A stretch of DNA of 64,000 nucleotides from Areca catechu (GCA_021397845.1 CM038040.1:44101088-44165087); one strand, 5' to 3'; shown: positions 1-11,937, counted from the stretch's first letter. Program-made: numbers and translations. Notes: generated by a model from the sequence alone, not told the origin.

Positions 1-379
1 TGATGGATTGTATTTCTATATGGTTTATATGCGCATGTAAAATAAAATACAGTATAGTATCTTAAGAATTTATCTTTGTCTTGAGGATGATAGTTGTATG
101 GATATGTCTCATTTATTGTTTAGATATCTCAATATGTTTGTTTGGAGCCATACACGCTTCTTTTGAAGTCGTAAAATTTTTCTAGCTCACAATAAAGCAT
201 ATGGTTAAAGAAAAATTATGATTAATAGTACATTTATATAATTCTTTTATTATGATATATTTCTTGTTTTATACCTACCGTATAAAATTGAGATCAAGTG
301 TCGAATCTCAAATATGTGTACCGTCTCGTCATTGACATCATATTGAGTATGTAAGATAGAATGACTTGTTATTTGAAGC
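1..379. other. Flanking AT-rich DNA, no gene seen
   Basis: This stretch is AT-rich and has no long open frame, repeat or recognisable domain. It ends where the sequence shared with 48386 (reverse orientation) begins, so it is probably host DNA or an older element next to the array-bearing element. Confidence 0.5.
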
Positions 380-500
380 TGATATGGCTACATCGCTGAC
401 GTGGAGCGCGTGTCAGGTCTAGCTGGATGCGGTCAGTACCACGTGGATTTTTCTTTCAAAAGATCCCCCGTTCGGGAAGAAGTGCTCCTGCTCCTTCGCC
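380..500 (+). repeat. Conserved leader of the array-bearing element
   Basis: About 120 bp matching, in reverse orientation, 48265-48386 with few differences. It includes CCACGTGG-like motifs and a stretch of CCCCCGTTCGGG just before the first 185-bp repeat. Because both copies start at the same base, 380 is taken as a true element end. Confidence 0.65.
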
Positions 501-853
501 AGGTGGCACCCCAAGATGGGTCCACCTCGGTCGAAGTCGAGCACCTCTCTGCCACTCCGCCAGGTATCCACCCAGGAGGGATCCACCTCGGTCAAAGCTG
601 GCGGCCTTCTGCTCCCTCACCAGGTGGTACCCCAAGACGGGTCCACCTCTGCCGAGGTAGAGTCGGGCCCTCCTGCTCCTTCGCCAGGTGGCACCCCAAG
701 ACGGGTCCACCTCAGTCGAAGTCGAGCCCCTCTCTGCCAATCCGCCAGGTGTCCACCCAGGAGGAGTCCACCTCGGCCGAAGCTGGCGGCCTTCTGCTCC
801 CTCGCCAAGTGGCACCCCAAGACGGGTCCACCTCTGCCGAGGTCGAGTCGGGC
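501..853 (+). repeat. 185-bp GC-rich tandem array, left part
   Basis: Almost two units of the 185-bp repeat. Each unit has three related subunits of about 61, 60 and 64 bp, each opening with CCAGGTG and carrying GGGTCCACCTC near base 20 (A at 501, B at 562, C at 622, then A at 686, B at 747, C at 807). The last C subunit is cut at 853 by the Sirevirus insertion and resumes at 11938. Open frames through the array exist only because the sequence is GC-rich and poor in stops. Confidence 0.9.
849..853. repeat. Target-site duplication CGGGC, left copy
   Basis: CGGGC here and at 11938-11942 flank the Sirevirus. Removing the element and one copy restores a normal 185-bp repeat junction. Confidence 0.85.
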
Positions 854-2301
854 TGTTGGCTCCACCTAGTGATTTTGATAAATAACAAAACATTGAGTGC
901 ATATTGTATACTAATGTGAATTTCAAGTTATGAGTTTTCAGGAAGAAAGCACCTCAAAATCTCAAAAACTTATATTTCATGGCACGTCATGGCACGGAGC
1001 TTTTCTCACAAATCTGGTCATCCTTTTCATGAAAAAAGGGCATCTACATGATTGAATATTATGTATTTATGATTCATTTAAGTTTCAAGAATTATATTTA
1101 TGTTTTTGAGGTCATTTACACTTGAATCTGAGCTTTTCAGTCTCAAGTGTCGACACTTGGAAAGTCAAGTGTCGACACTTCAGCATTTGGCACGGACAAA
1201 AATCCTTGGCACGTCAAGTGTCGACACCCAGAACCAAGTGTCGATACCAAGTGTCGACTTAGGTTTCCAAGTGTCGACTAAAGGCCTGAGAATTTTGAAA
1301 ATATAGAACTTTGTCGTTTGAGAATTTTTGTGTCAAGTGTCGACACCTGTGTATCAAGTGTCAACACTTGAAAGTTCAAGTGTCGACACCTAGAGATCAA
1401 GTGTCGACACCTGACAGCCAAGTGTCGACACTTGCAGCCTGACAGCTCTAACGGATCTATTTTTCTGACTTGCAGAACTTGCTTTTCAAGCTCCAAATGG
1501 CTATTTCCGAGGTTCCAACAGTCACAAACCATTTTTTGGAAGGTTCTTGGTGTATTTAACTTCCACCAACCTCATTTTAAAGATAAGGAAGTGTATTGAA
1601 GTGCATTAAAGTCTACTCAAAAGCCAAAAAGCCTATATTCTCTAAAATACTTCACATCAAAAGCCTCTTATAGCTTGATTCCTTGAAAAGTCTACAAGCT
1701 CATCCTTACTTCATTCCAAAAGAGGCACTTTGAAGGAGATTCCAAGGAAGAGTCAAGACAAAGCATCAACTTGAGCTTCAAAGATTCCATTATACTCTTG
1801 AAAAGAGTTTGTTTTAGTTATAAAATTATATATCTATTTTTACATTGTGATTTGACCTTGCTTTCAAGGGTGTCTTGAAAGAAGGTTATTGTGGTTGTTG
1901 GTGAGCCAAAGGGATAAAACCAACTAGGGTTAACTTGTGAGCCCGAAGACAAAACAAGTGTTTAGGTTTGTTGGTAAGCCTAAGTGATAAAACCAACTTA
2001 GGTTTTGACTTGTGAACCTTGTGAAAACAAGTCAACTGTAATATTGTTTGGATTATAGTGAAATTCCCAAGGATGGCTTGGGGAGTGGATGTAGGTGCTA
2101 GGTTTGCACCGAACTACTATAAACCTTGTGTTTGTGTGTGATTGCTCTCTTCCTCTCTTGCTCTTTGATTATTGCTACTGCTTTAAATTTCTTGCATTGA
2201 ATTCATCATTTTTCACTAGCACCACTAGTCCCTCTCATTATTGTTTAAATTTTTAAAAAGACCCAATTCACCCCCCTCTTGGGCTCCATTTCTGGGCAAC
2301 A
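854..2301 (+). repeat. 5' LTR of the Sirevirus
   Basis: 1448 bp, TGTT...AACA, closely matching 10435-11937. It contains a dense cluster of CAAGTGTCGACACTTG-type palindromes at 1142-1437. The 55-bp shortfall against the 3' LTR is mostly explained by fewer palindrome units. Confidence 0.92.
1142..1437 (+). repeat. Palindrome cluster in the 5' LTR
   Basis: About 11 copies of AAGTGTCGACAC or a close variant in 300 bp. The fullest copies read CAAGTGTCGACACTTG, a perfect 16-bp palindrome. Spacing is irregular, about 20-60 bp. Clustered palindromes in an LTR suggest binding sites for a dimeric protein, which is inference. Confidence 0.85.
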
Positions 2302-2303
2302 AG

Positions 2304-2315
2304 TGGTATCAGAGC
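2304..2315 (+). other. Primer binding site (initiator Met tRNA)
   Basis: TGGTATCAGAGC lies two bases after the 5' LTR end. This is the standard plant copia primer site, complementary to the 3' end of initiator methionine tRNA. Confidence 0.92.
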
Positions 2316-2358
2316 ACCGGTACTTTCTTGTAGGTCCAAGGATCTTGAGTAAAAGATC

Positions 2359-4070
2359 ATGGCAGCCCCAATAGGAATGGGTATTGTTGAAGGTCAAGCT
2401 TCAAATCGTCCCCCACTTTTTAATGGCACAAATTACACATACTGGAAGACACGCATGCGCATATTTATTCAAGCTCTTGACTATAATTTGTGGAGGATAA
2501 TTGTAAAAGGTCATCATAGCCTACGATGTTGATTAATGGCATTCTCACTTCAAAGATGGAAGATGATTGGGATGAGAATGACATTAAGCAAATCGAGCTT
2601 AATGCTAAGGCTATAAATCTATTATTTTGCTCTCTGACCTAACTGAATTTAATAGAATATCTAATTGTCTCTTCACCAAGAAGATTTGGGATACACTTGA
2701 GGTTACCCATGAGGGTACACACCAAGTGAAAACCACCAAGGTCAATATGCTTATTCACATGTATGAAATGTTTAAAATGGAACCTACTGAGTCTATTAGT
2801 GAGATGTATACTAGGTTCACAAATATTGTGAATGGCATGAGAAGCCTAGAAAAAATTATTTCTAACGGTGAACTTGTGAACAACTTCTCAGGTCTCTACC
2901 AGCTTCGTGGGATGCAAAAGTAACAGCTATTGAAGAAGCTAAGGATGTCAACACTCTCCCATTGGAACAACTGTTGGGTTTTCTAATGACCTATAAGCTC
3001 TCCCTCAAACAAAAGAATGGAGAGGTCGACAAAAAGAAGAAGGTAATCGCGTTCAAATCTACTGCAAGAGAGGAATAAAGCGAAGACTCCGAAGAAGATG
3101 ATGAAGAAGATGAGATGGCTCTATTGGCAAGAAAATTAGAAGGTTCATGAGGAAGAAAAGGTTCAACTTCAAAAAGAAACATCTGAAAGGTGAGCCAAGT
3201 AAAAAGAAGGACAAAGAAAAGGAGAAGGAGCAGCCTACTTGTTTTGAGTGCAAAAAACCCGGCCATTTCAAGGTAGACTGCCCCTTGCTAAAAAAAAATA
3301 GAAGAAAGCTGAGAAAGAAAGCCATGATGGCAACTTGGAGTGAAAGTGAAGACTCCAGTTCTGAGGAAGAACAGCAGGAGGTGGCAAACTTCTGTCTGAT
3401 GGCTGATCATGATGAGGTATGTTCCGAAACAGAAAATGAATTTACTTTTGATGAGCTTCATGAAGTTTTTGACGAATTAGTCATAGAATTTCAAAAATTA
3501 AAATCAAAACATAAAGATTTAAAGAAGCAAAATTTGGATATAACTAAAACAAATGACAAGCTTTCAAATGAAAATGAATGCCTTCTTCTTCAAAATAAAA
3601 AATTAAATGATAAGATTGTAGCACTTGAAAAAGAAAAAGATGTCTTGAAAAAGAAAAGTGACTCACTTTCAAATGAAAATTTGTCAAAACAAAGCAAAGA
3701 AATTTAAATGAAAACAAAAGATATAAAGAAGAAATTGAAAAATTAAAACCTTTTGTAGAAAGATTTACTTATAGTTCTGAAAAATTGAATTTGCTTTTAA
3801 ATAACCAAAGAGCGATATTTGATAAAGCAGGTTTAGGATTCAGAACTCATAAGAAACAAAAACTTTTTAAAAATTTCTTTGTGCCTGCATCTTCATCCAT
3901 TACTTGCTATACTTGTGGTACTAAAGGACACAATCTTATATGTGCAACAAAAGAAGATTAAGTAACACTAAGAAAGTTTGGGTTCCGAAAGGAACCAATG
4001 CCACTAACCAAAAAGGACCCAAGATGGCTTGGGTACCTAAAGTCTCCACTTGATCTTTATTGCAGGTATG
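2359..4070 (+). pseudogene. Sirevirus gag (frameshifted)
   Basis: The likely start is the ATG at 2359 (MAAPIGMG), followed by the copia gag landmark LFNGTNYTYWKTRMRIF. Stops and frameshifts near 2529, 2630 and 2900-3150 break the frame. A better preserved piece at 3147-3707 has a zinc knuckle CFECKKPGHFKVDC, an acidic serine-rich stretch and a long lysine/leucine-rich coiled coil. A second, weaker knuckle (CYTCGTKGH) lies near 3910. In the family, Gag forms the particle and packages the RNA. The damage means no full Gag can be made. Confidence 0.85.
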
Positions 4071-4089
4071 CCTTGCGACCAATAAGAAA

Positions 4090-7000
4090 AGGATGTGGTA
4101 CCTTGATAGCGGTTGCTCAAGGCATATGACAGGAGATGTGGAGCATTCTCATCACTCGAATATCAAAATGGTGGCAATGTAACTTTTGGTGATAATGGAA
4201 AGGACAAAATTATCGGTGTTGGTAAAGTCCATATCATCCCTTATTCTTATATTGATAATGTCTTATATGTTGATGGTTTGAAACATAACTTGCTTAGCAT
4301 TAGTCAGTTTTGCGACAAAAATTTTAAAATTATTTTTGAATCTTCTTTGTGCATTGTTTCTAGTCTAGATGATAATGGCATTAAGTTCATTGGTCATAGG
4401 CATGACAATATTTATATGGTTGATCTTGATGATCTCCCTATTCAAAAAGGTCAATACCTAGTGGCAATGGAAGCTAAGACCGATGAAACTAGTTGGCTTT
4501 GGCATCGCAGACTAGGACATGAAAGCATGCATTTAATTTCAAAACTCAGCAAAAAGAACTTGGTAAAAGATTTGCCTAAACTCAATTTTGAAAAAGACAA
4601 GATCTGCAGTGCATGTCAACTTGAAAAACAAACCAAATCATCTTTCAAACCAAAAGGAGTAATCTCTACATCTAGACCTTTGGAATTGCTTCACATGGAC
4701 CTCTTTGGACCAACTAGAACATCTAGTTTGGAAGGTAAGAAGTATGGTCTAGTCATTGTAGATGATTTCTCACGATTTACATGGGTCATGTTTTTAGCAC
4801 ATAAAGATGAAACTTTTTCTGAATTCATTAGATTTCATAAAAGAGTTTTGAATGAAAAAGGTATTTCAGTCGTATATTTGAGAAGTGATCATGGAACCGC
4901 ATTTGAAAATGCTGATTTTGATAAATTTTGTATTGAAAATGGCATTCATCATAATTTTTCTGCACCTAGGACACCTCAACAAAATGGGGTAGTAGAAAGA
5001 AAAAATAGAACTCTTGAAGAAATGGCACGCACCATGCTTTGTGAAAATGATTTACCTAGATATTTTTGGACGGAAGCCATAAATACTGCATGCTATATTT
5101 TAAATCAAGTTTTAATTCGATCGATTCTAAAGAAAACACCTTATGAGCTTTGGAAGGGTAGAAAACCCTCAATTCGTTATTTTCATGTTTTTGGATGCCG
5201 TTGTTTCATCTTAAACAATGGTAAGGATAATTTAAGTAAATTTGATGCCAAATCAGATGAGGGAGTCTTTCTAGGCTACTCCACATCTAGTAAGGCATAC
5301 AGGGTCTTCAACAGAAGAACACTTGTTGTTGAAGAATCCATACATGTGGTATTTGATGAATCTGACAAAAAATCTTCAAGAAAAGAAGATGTACTTTCTG
5401 ATGAAATAGGTAGCAAGAAAACTGAAGGAATAAACAACAATGAAGGGCTTACCAAGAAACAGAACGATGATCAAAACACTGAAGGAGATCAAGCACAAGG
5501 TGATGAAAACACGTCAACAGTTGATCCATTACCAAAAGAATGGAGGTATGCTCATGGACACCCAAAAGAACTAATTATCGGTGATCCATCTAAAGGTGTA
5601 AGTACTCGATCATCCCTTAGAAATATTGTGATTACTTAGCTTTTGTTACTCAAATTGAACCTACAACTTTTGAGGAAGCTGAATGTGATAGTAATTGGAT
5701 AAATGCTATGCAAGATGAACTTAACCAATTTAAAAGAAACAATGTTTGGACATTAGTAGATAGGCCTTCAAATACTTCAATTATTAGTACAAAGTAGGTT
5801 TTTCGAAATAAACTTGATGAAAATGGAATAGTTACTAGAAATAAGGCTAGACTAGTTGCCAAAGAATACAATCAGGAGGAAGGAATAGATTTTGATGAAA
5901 CATTTGCTTCTGCAGCTAGACTTGAGGCAATTAGGATATTGTTGGTTTTGCTTGCTTCATGAATTTTAAATTATATCAAATGGATGTTAAAAGTGCCTTT
6001 TTAAATGGTCTAATTGAAGAAGTTTACGTTGAGCAACCTCCTGGTTTTGAAAATTCTGAATTTCCAAATCATGTTTACAAACTTCATAAAGCTTTGTATG
6101 GATTGAAACAAGCTCCAAGAACTTGGTATGATCGTTTAAGCTCTTTTTTGCTCAAAAATGATTTTACTAGAGGTAATGTAGACAAAATGTTGTTTTTAAA
6201 AAAAAAGAATGATAATCTCTTGGTAGTACAAATCTATGTAGATGATATAATATTTGGTGCTACAAATGAATCTCTTTGTCAAGATTTTGCAAAGTTAATG
6301 CAGGGTGAGTTCGAGATGAGCATGATGGGAGAACTGAATTTTTTCTCGGACTCCAAATAAAGCAAACCAAAGAGGGGATCTTCATCAACCAAACAAAATA
6401 CACAAAAAAAATACTCAAGAAGTTTGGGATGGAGAACACTAAGCCTTTAGGTATCCCTATGAGCTCTACTTATAGACTTGACAAGGATGAATCAGGTAAA
6501 TCTATTGACCAAAAATTATATCGTGGCATGATCGGTTCATTGTTATATCTTACAGCCAGTAGGCCAGATATCATGTTTAGCATCTGTATGTGTGCTAGAT
6601 ATCAGTCTAATCCTAAAGATTATCATCTTTTGGCTGTTAAACGCATACTTAGATATCTATCTGGTTCAATTGAAATTGGTTTATGGTACTCTAAAGATTC
6701 TTCATTTGAATTGATTGCTTATTCTGATGCTGACTTTGCTAGGTGTAAACTTGATCGTAAAAGTACTAGTGGAACCTATCATTTTCTTGGAGTAAGTTTG
6801 ATCTCTTGGAGTAGCAAAAAACAGAACTCAATTGCTTTATCTACGGCGGAAGCCGAATATATAGCAGCTGGAAGCTGTTGTGCTCAAATCCTTTGGATCA
6901 AACAACAACTCAAAGATTTTGGCATTAAACTAACTAAGACACCATAAGATGTGACAATACTAGCGCAATCAATCTATCTAAAAATCCTGTGCAACATTCA

Positions 7001-7180
7001 AGAAGTAAATACATTGAAATAAGATATCATTTCATAAGAGATCATGTACAAAACTCTAATGTTATTCTTGATTTTGTATGTACTGATGATTAGTTAGCAG
7101 ATGTATTTACCAAGCCTTTGTGTGAGGATAGGTTCTGCCTGATTAGAAGAGAGTTAGGTGCCATTGATCCATTCTCCTAG
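4090..7180 (+). pseudogene. Sirevirus pol: protease, integrase, RT, RNase H (broken)
   Basis: Protease starts at WYLDSGCSRHMTG (about 4096), then shifts frame near 4140. The longest open piece, to 5639, holds the pre-integrase motif WHRRLGHES and an integrase core with all three acidic residues (HMDLFGP, RSDHGTAFE, NGVVERKNR). RT follows with an in-frame TAG near 5796 and frameshifts near 5958 and 6350, but its active site IYVDDIIFG (about 6233) is intact. RNase H contains YSDADFA and STAEAEYIAA, then shifts frame near 6950 and fades by 7178. The reactions would be polyprotein cleavage, reverse transcription, RNA removal and integration; the frame breaks rule out a working polyprotein. Confidence 0.9.
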
Positions 7181-8252
7181 AACTCTCATAGTTTTAATTA
7201 TACCTAAATCTTTTCGCTCAAAACCACTTGCTTAAAGCCCCAAAAATCTGATTAAATTGTTTCCTATTTTTCTAAACATTTTTTTTCGGATTTTCTCAAT
7301 TTTTTGGCCAAGTGTCGACACTTGGAAATTGTCAAGTGTCGATACCTGACCAAGTGTCGATACTTGACAAATTCTAAGTGTCGACACTTGCGAAATAGAA
7401 ACTATTTTTAAAAGGGGCCGACTGAGGGTTTTGTCACTATTCTCCACCCGTCGATTTCTTGCAACAGTGGTCCCCTTTGTCCAAATCCTCCCATTTCCCT
7501 TTTAACCATCACAAATTAGGTAATCCTTCTTTCGATTTCACTCTATTTTCTTTTTTATTTTCTTGAATTTACGTTTTCCGTTTATTACCGTCAAATCGTG
7601 AATAGAGTTTTTCCAGGTATTTTTTAAGATTCTAACCGAATTTTCATGAGTTTTATCAGATTTCTAAAGCTCCATTTAAGGGAATAGCGGTTAAATGGCT
7701 TTTTTCCTTGATTTTCTCACGGTTTTTGGTCATTTTCACGCTTATCTCACCCGTTTTTAAGAAAAACACTGTTTGATTGATTTTGGGAGAAAAAAATTGG
7801 GTTTTTTATTTAAAATCCAGTATTCTAAATCCATTTATTGATCTATCATCATTTTGGAAAGGTTTTTCATGATGTTCTTGCGACATTTTCACCACTTTGC
7901 TAAAACCCTAATTGATTTAAACCTAAATTCCATGGGTTTTGATTTTTTTTGGCCTTACAAAAGGTATTTTCAAAAGTTCAAATGTGTTTTAACAAACAAA
8001 ATATTTTCTATATTTATCTGTTCGAAATATTGTCATTTAATCAAAGTATAAGTTGTAAAAATCTCACCTTTAAACTGATTGATAGTTTTTCCAAACTTTG
8101 TTTGGGGTATTTTACAACCCAAAATTATTTTAATTCCAGTTTTCAAAACCTGTCTGAACACCTTTTAAGAAATGAAACTCTCCTTATCTCAGCCTGTAGC
8201 CAGTCCCATAGTTCTAAACCTATCTTCCTTCTTTCCTGGTCAGCTTGCTGTA
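7181..8252 (+). other. Spacer between pol and the extra ORF
   Basis: AT-rich and non-coding, about 1.07 kb. It holds four copies of the LTR palindrome motif at 7307-7392, so this motif family is not confined to the LTRs. A pyrimidine-rich run near 7540-7570 could be splice-related, but I could not fix an intron. Confidence 0.6.
7307..7392 (+). repeat. Internal palindrome cluster
   Basis: Four AAGTGTCGACAC-type motifs, two exact and two with GTCGATAC, about 20 bp apart. They are the same family as those in both LTRs. Confidence 0.8.
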
Positions 8253-9441
8253 ATGGGTCCCAAGAAGAGACTTGCAGTTAGGGAGAGACCTAGTCGTGGT
8301 GTAGAGAGGAGATCGAAGGCCAGATTTGACCCTGCACAGGCTAGCAGTTCAGCCATACTGAGTTCCCCCCCTGCAGAGAAGATGGCAGGGAAGTTAGTAG
8401 CCTCTGGGAGGAGAGTCGACCTAAAGTGTTTTGATAGGCACCATTTCAGCTTACATCAGGTGCTCACTGATGCAGGATTAGTACCATTCTGTACTATGCA
8501 GGAGAGGTACTATCCTCATCTAGTGAGAGAGTTCTATGGTGCGTTGGATTGTCGACGACTTCTTTGGACTACGACAGTGAGAGGCGTTCAGATTTCATCG
8601 ACGGCAGAGCTATTGAGCAGGGTATGGGAGATCCCCCATAGGAGAATCTATGTCTTTTTAGTAGATGACAGAGAGGCTGCCTTTAGATGTATTCTTGAGA
8701 GAGAGGATATTCGTGGTATATCCATAGTTACCGCGAACCAGTTATCTCTGGAGATGCGCCTATTGCACCACATCACGGCACGTATACTTCTGCCGAAGAC
8801 TGGGAGATTTGACTTCATCACTGAGAGAGAGTTGATGTGATGACGAGTCTGATAGAGAGGAGACAGATTGATCTTCCATCCTTGATGCTAGTTCAGATGC
8901 ATGATGCTGCAACTCAGCGCCGTCACTATTTACCTTACGGCATGGCACTGACCAGATTATTTAGAGCTTGTGGAGTATCATTGGAGAGGGAGATCCCCAA
9001 GGAGATACTACACATAGATGTATATGATGAGAGGTCTTTGCACCGTATGGGATACAGACTAGTTGCAGGTCGATGGGTGCGCAGAGAGTCTGGCCAGGAG
9101 CCAGATGAGGAGGACGAGCTTCGAGAGGCAGAGGCAAGACCATCTGAGCCAGCAGTTTTTCCTCCCGTTGATATCCCATCGACACAGGCAGAGCATTCGA
9201 CTCCTGATACTTCAGCTCCTCCGCCACTTTCTACTAGACTATCCTTTGAGGAGCACGCCAGAGAGCAGTTCACTGAGATCAGGGGTGAGTTGACTCAGCT
9301 ACGCAGCGAGGTTGAGCTTCTTCGAGCACATACTACCTCGGAGCATGCTGAGATCCGTAGACCTATGGAGGAGGGATTCTCTCGTATTGAGGATCTGTTG
9401 AGATCCCTTATACCTCTTGCGGCCCCTGCAGTTGTATCCTC

Positions 9442-9473
<32 letters not shown>

Positions 9474-9847
9474 GTGACGATCACCAGAGCGACCATGCTG
9501 ATACTGTTGAGGGTGGTGATCGGGTAGATATGGATGACGACAGAGCCACAGAGGTTGTGGGCCATGATAGTGACGGTGATGGCAGTGCTGATGATTATGA
9601 GATGGTCAGTCGTGATCATCCCACTACCCCAGCTGCTCCTACTGACTTGGTTGATTCCACACCGGACTTTGTTACACCAGCTGATCTACTTTCCCCCCCT
9701 TCCACTAGATCATCTAGGGTTGTACCCACCTTTGGTCCTTTTGGTCGTACTAGGAGTCGTCGAGCTTTAGTATCTCCTAGGGCCTTAGCCACTAGATCTA
9801 GGATCAGTGCCCCATTTAGTCTTGAGATTCCATCTGATGAGGATTAG
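8253..9847 (+). pseudogene. Extra Sirevirus ORF after pol, one frameshift
   Basis: Starts at MGPKKRLAV (8253) and runs to the stop at 9845-9847, about 530 codons with one apparent 1-base break near 8838. The N-terminal half is basic, then has EFYGALD, ARILLPKTGRFD and, after the break, LPYGMALTRLFRACGV. This pattern resembles the plant domain called 'putative plant transposon protein' (Transposase_32). A coiled-coil-like part follows (about 9270-9400), then a run of 11 aspartates from a GAT repeat at 9440-9475, and an acidic and basic low-complexity tail. No signal peptide or membrane segment is evident, so it does not look like an envelope protein. Its function is unknown; the domain link is from memory of the motif pattern. 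Confidence 0.65.
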
Positions 9848-10434
9848 CCTCACAGATGTCTGTTATAGTTCATATGTTGTATGTTTCTGATATTTGTATG
9901 ACTCTGATGATATCTGTATGTTTCAGTTCTTGCTGATGACTCAGCAAACTTTTGTACTGAAAACTTGTCTTATCTATTATATATTTCAGTTTAGTGCTCA
10001 TTATTTGTATTTGAATGGTTAAATTTACCTTCTTTAGCTCTGATTCTCTTTAATCTTTTTGGCTCTGATACCTATCTTCTTTGATTCTCTACCATCTTTT
10101 TGTCTCCATGCTCATTGTGAGGGGGAGGTTATTCCCCTTTCTAATGATTGACAAAAAGGGGGAGAAATAGTGTTGATGCATAAATTTTTATTGATGCATA
10201 AATTTTTCATAAATTTTTGATAGATGCATAAATTTTTGTGATTTCACCTTGTGAGAATCTTTGAAATTTACTTTAATAAGAAATATCTAATTAAGGGAGA
10301 GATTGATTCTTCCTAACTATGAAGTTTTTGCCTCTCATATAGACTTAAATTCATATTCATGAATTATAATAGTTAAAGATTGAAATGTATTGCTATTTTA
10401 CTCAAGGTTTTGTCATCATCAAAAAGGGGGAGAT
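9848..10434 (+). other. Sirevirus 3' untranslated region with several polypurine tracts
   Basis: Contains three purine tracts: GAGGGGGAGG near 10119, AAAAAGGGGGAGAAA near 10153, and the one abutting the 3' LTR. Between them are three to four copies of TGATGCATAAATTTTT (10172-10232). Multiple polypurine tracts are a known Sirevirus trait. Confidence 0.75.
10420..10433 (+). other. Polypurine tract next to the 3' LTR
   Basis: AAAAAGGGGGAGA ends immediately before the TGTTGG start of the 3' LTR. This is the plus-strand primer position. Confidence 0.88.
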
Positions 10435-11937
10435 TGTTGGCTCCATCCAGTGATTTTGATGAATAACAAAACATTGAGTGTATATTGTATACTGATGTGT
10501 ATTTCAAGTTATGAGTTTTCAGGAAGAAAGCACCTCAAAATCTCAAAAACTTATATTTCATGGCACGTCATGGCACGGAGCTTTTCTCACAAATCTGGTC
10601 ATCCTCTTCATGGAAAAAAGGCATCTACATGATTAAATATTATGTGTTTATGATTCATTTAAGTTTCAAGAATTATATTTATGTTTTTGAGGCCATTTAA
10701 ACTTGAATATGAGCTTTTCAGTCTCAAGTGTCGACACTTGGAAAGTCAAGTATCGACATTTCAGCATTTGGCACGGACAAAAATCCTTGGCACGCCAAGT
10801 GTCGACACCGAGAACCAAGTGTCGACACTTAGGTTTTCAAGTGTCGACTCAAGGCCTGAGAATTTTGAAAATACAGAACTTTGTCATTTGAGGATTTTTG
10901 TGTCAAGTGTCGACACCTGTGCATCAAGTGTCGACACTTGAAAGTTCAAGTGTCGACACCTAAAGATCAAGTGTCGACACTTGGCTGTCAAGTGTCGACA
11001 CCTAGAGATCAAGTGTCGACACCTGACAGCCAAGTGTCGACACCTGGCAGCCAAGTGTCGACACTTGCAGCCTGACAGCTCTAACGGATCTATTTTTCTG
11101 ACTTGCAGAACTTGCTTTTCAAGCTCCAAATGGCTATTTCCGAGGTTCCAACAGTCACAAACCATTTTTTGGAAGGTTCTTGGTGTATTTAACCTCCACC
11201 AACCTCATTTTAAAGATAAGGAAGTGTATTGAAGTGCATTCAAGTCTACTCAAAAGCCAAAAAGCCTATATTCTCTCAAATACTTCACATCAAAAGCCTC
11301 TTATAGCTTGATTCCTTGAAAAGTCTACAAGCTCATCCTTACTTCATTCCAAAAGAGGCACTTTGAAGGAGATTCCAAGGAAGAGTCAAGACAAAGCATC
11401 AACTTGAGCTTCAAAGATTCCATTCTACTCTTGAAGAGAGTTTGTTTTAGTTTTAAAATTGTATATCTGTTTTTACATTGTGATTTGACCTTGCTTTCAA
11501 GGGTGTCTTGAAAGAAGGTTATTGTGGTTTGTTGGTGAGCCAAAGGGATAAAACCAACTAGGGTTAACTTGTGAGCCCGAAGACAAAACAAGTGTTTAGG
11601 TTTGTTGGTAAGCCTAAGTGATAAAACCAACTTAGGTTTTGACTTGTGAGCCTTGTGAAAAACAAGTCAATTGTAATCTTGTTTGGATTATAGTGAAATT
11701 CCCAAGGGTGGCTTGGGGAGTGGATGTAGGTGCTAGGTTTGCACCGAACCACTATAAACCTTGTATTTGTGTGTGATTGCTCTCTTCCTCTCTTGCTCTT
11801 TGATTATTGCTACTGCTTTAAATTTCTTGTATTGAATTCATCATTTTTCACTAGCACCACTAGTCCCTCTCATTATTGTTTTAAATTTTTAAAAAGACCC
11901 AATTCACCCCCCTCTTGGGCTCCATTTCTGGGCAACA
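10435..11937 (+). repeat. 3' LTR of the Sirevirus
   Basis: 1503 bp, TGTT...AACA, homologous to 854-2301 along its length with scattered substitutions. It has about 13 palindrome motifs against about 11 in the 5' LTR. Confidence 0.92.
10723..11070 (+). repeat. Palindrome cluster in the 3' LTR
   Basis: About 13 AAGTGTCGACAC-type motifs. In the second half they recur every 20-24 bp with alternating CACCT and CACTTG endings. Unit gain or loss here accounts for most of the LTR length difference. Confidence 0.85.

Larger units (their letters stand above)
854..11937 (+). mobile_element. Sirevirus-type Ty1/copia retrotransposon, structurally complete
   Basis: Full structure is visible: 5' LTR (854-2301), Met-tRNA primer site (2304-2315), gag, protease-integrase-RT-RNase H, an extra ORF (8253-9847), several polypurine tracts and a 3' LTR (10435-11937), with 5-bp TSD CGGGC. 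Sirevirus assignment rests on the protease start WYLDSGCSRHMTG, the RT/RNase H signature SLLYLTASRPDI, a long coiled-coil gag with zinc knuckle, the extra ORF after pol and multiple polypurine tracts. Coding regions carry several stops and frameshifts, so it is not autonomous now. It sits inside the 185-bp array of another element, so it is the younger of the two. Confidence 0.9.

Noticed and set aside
1142..1437. CRISPR-like regularly spaced repeats
   Set aside because: The window is a plant nuclear sequence, the spacing is irregular, and the motif is part of an LTR that is duplicated 9.6 kb away.
8253..9847. Retroviral-type envelope gene
   Set aside because: No signal peptide, hydrophobic fusion or membrane segment, and the motif pattern fits another plant domain.
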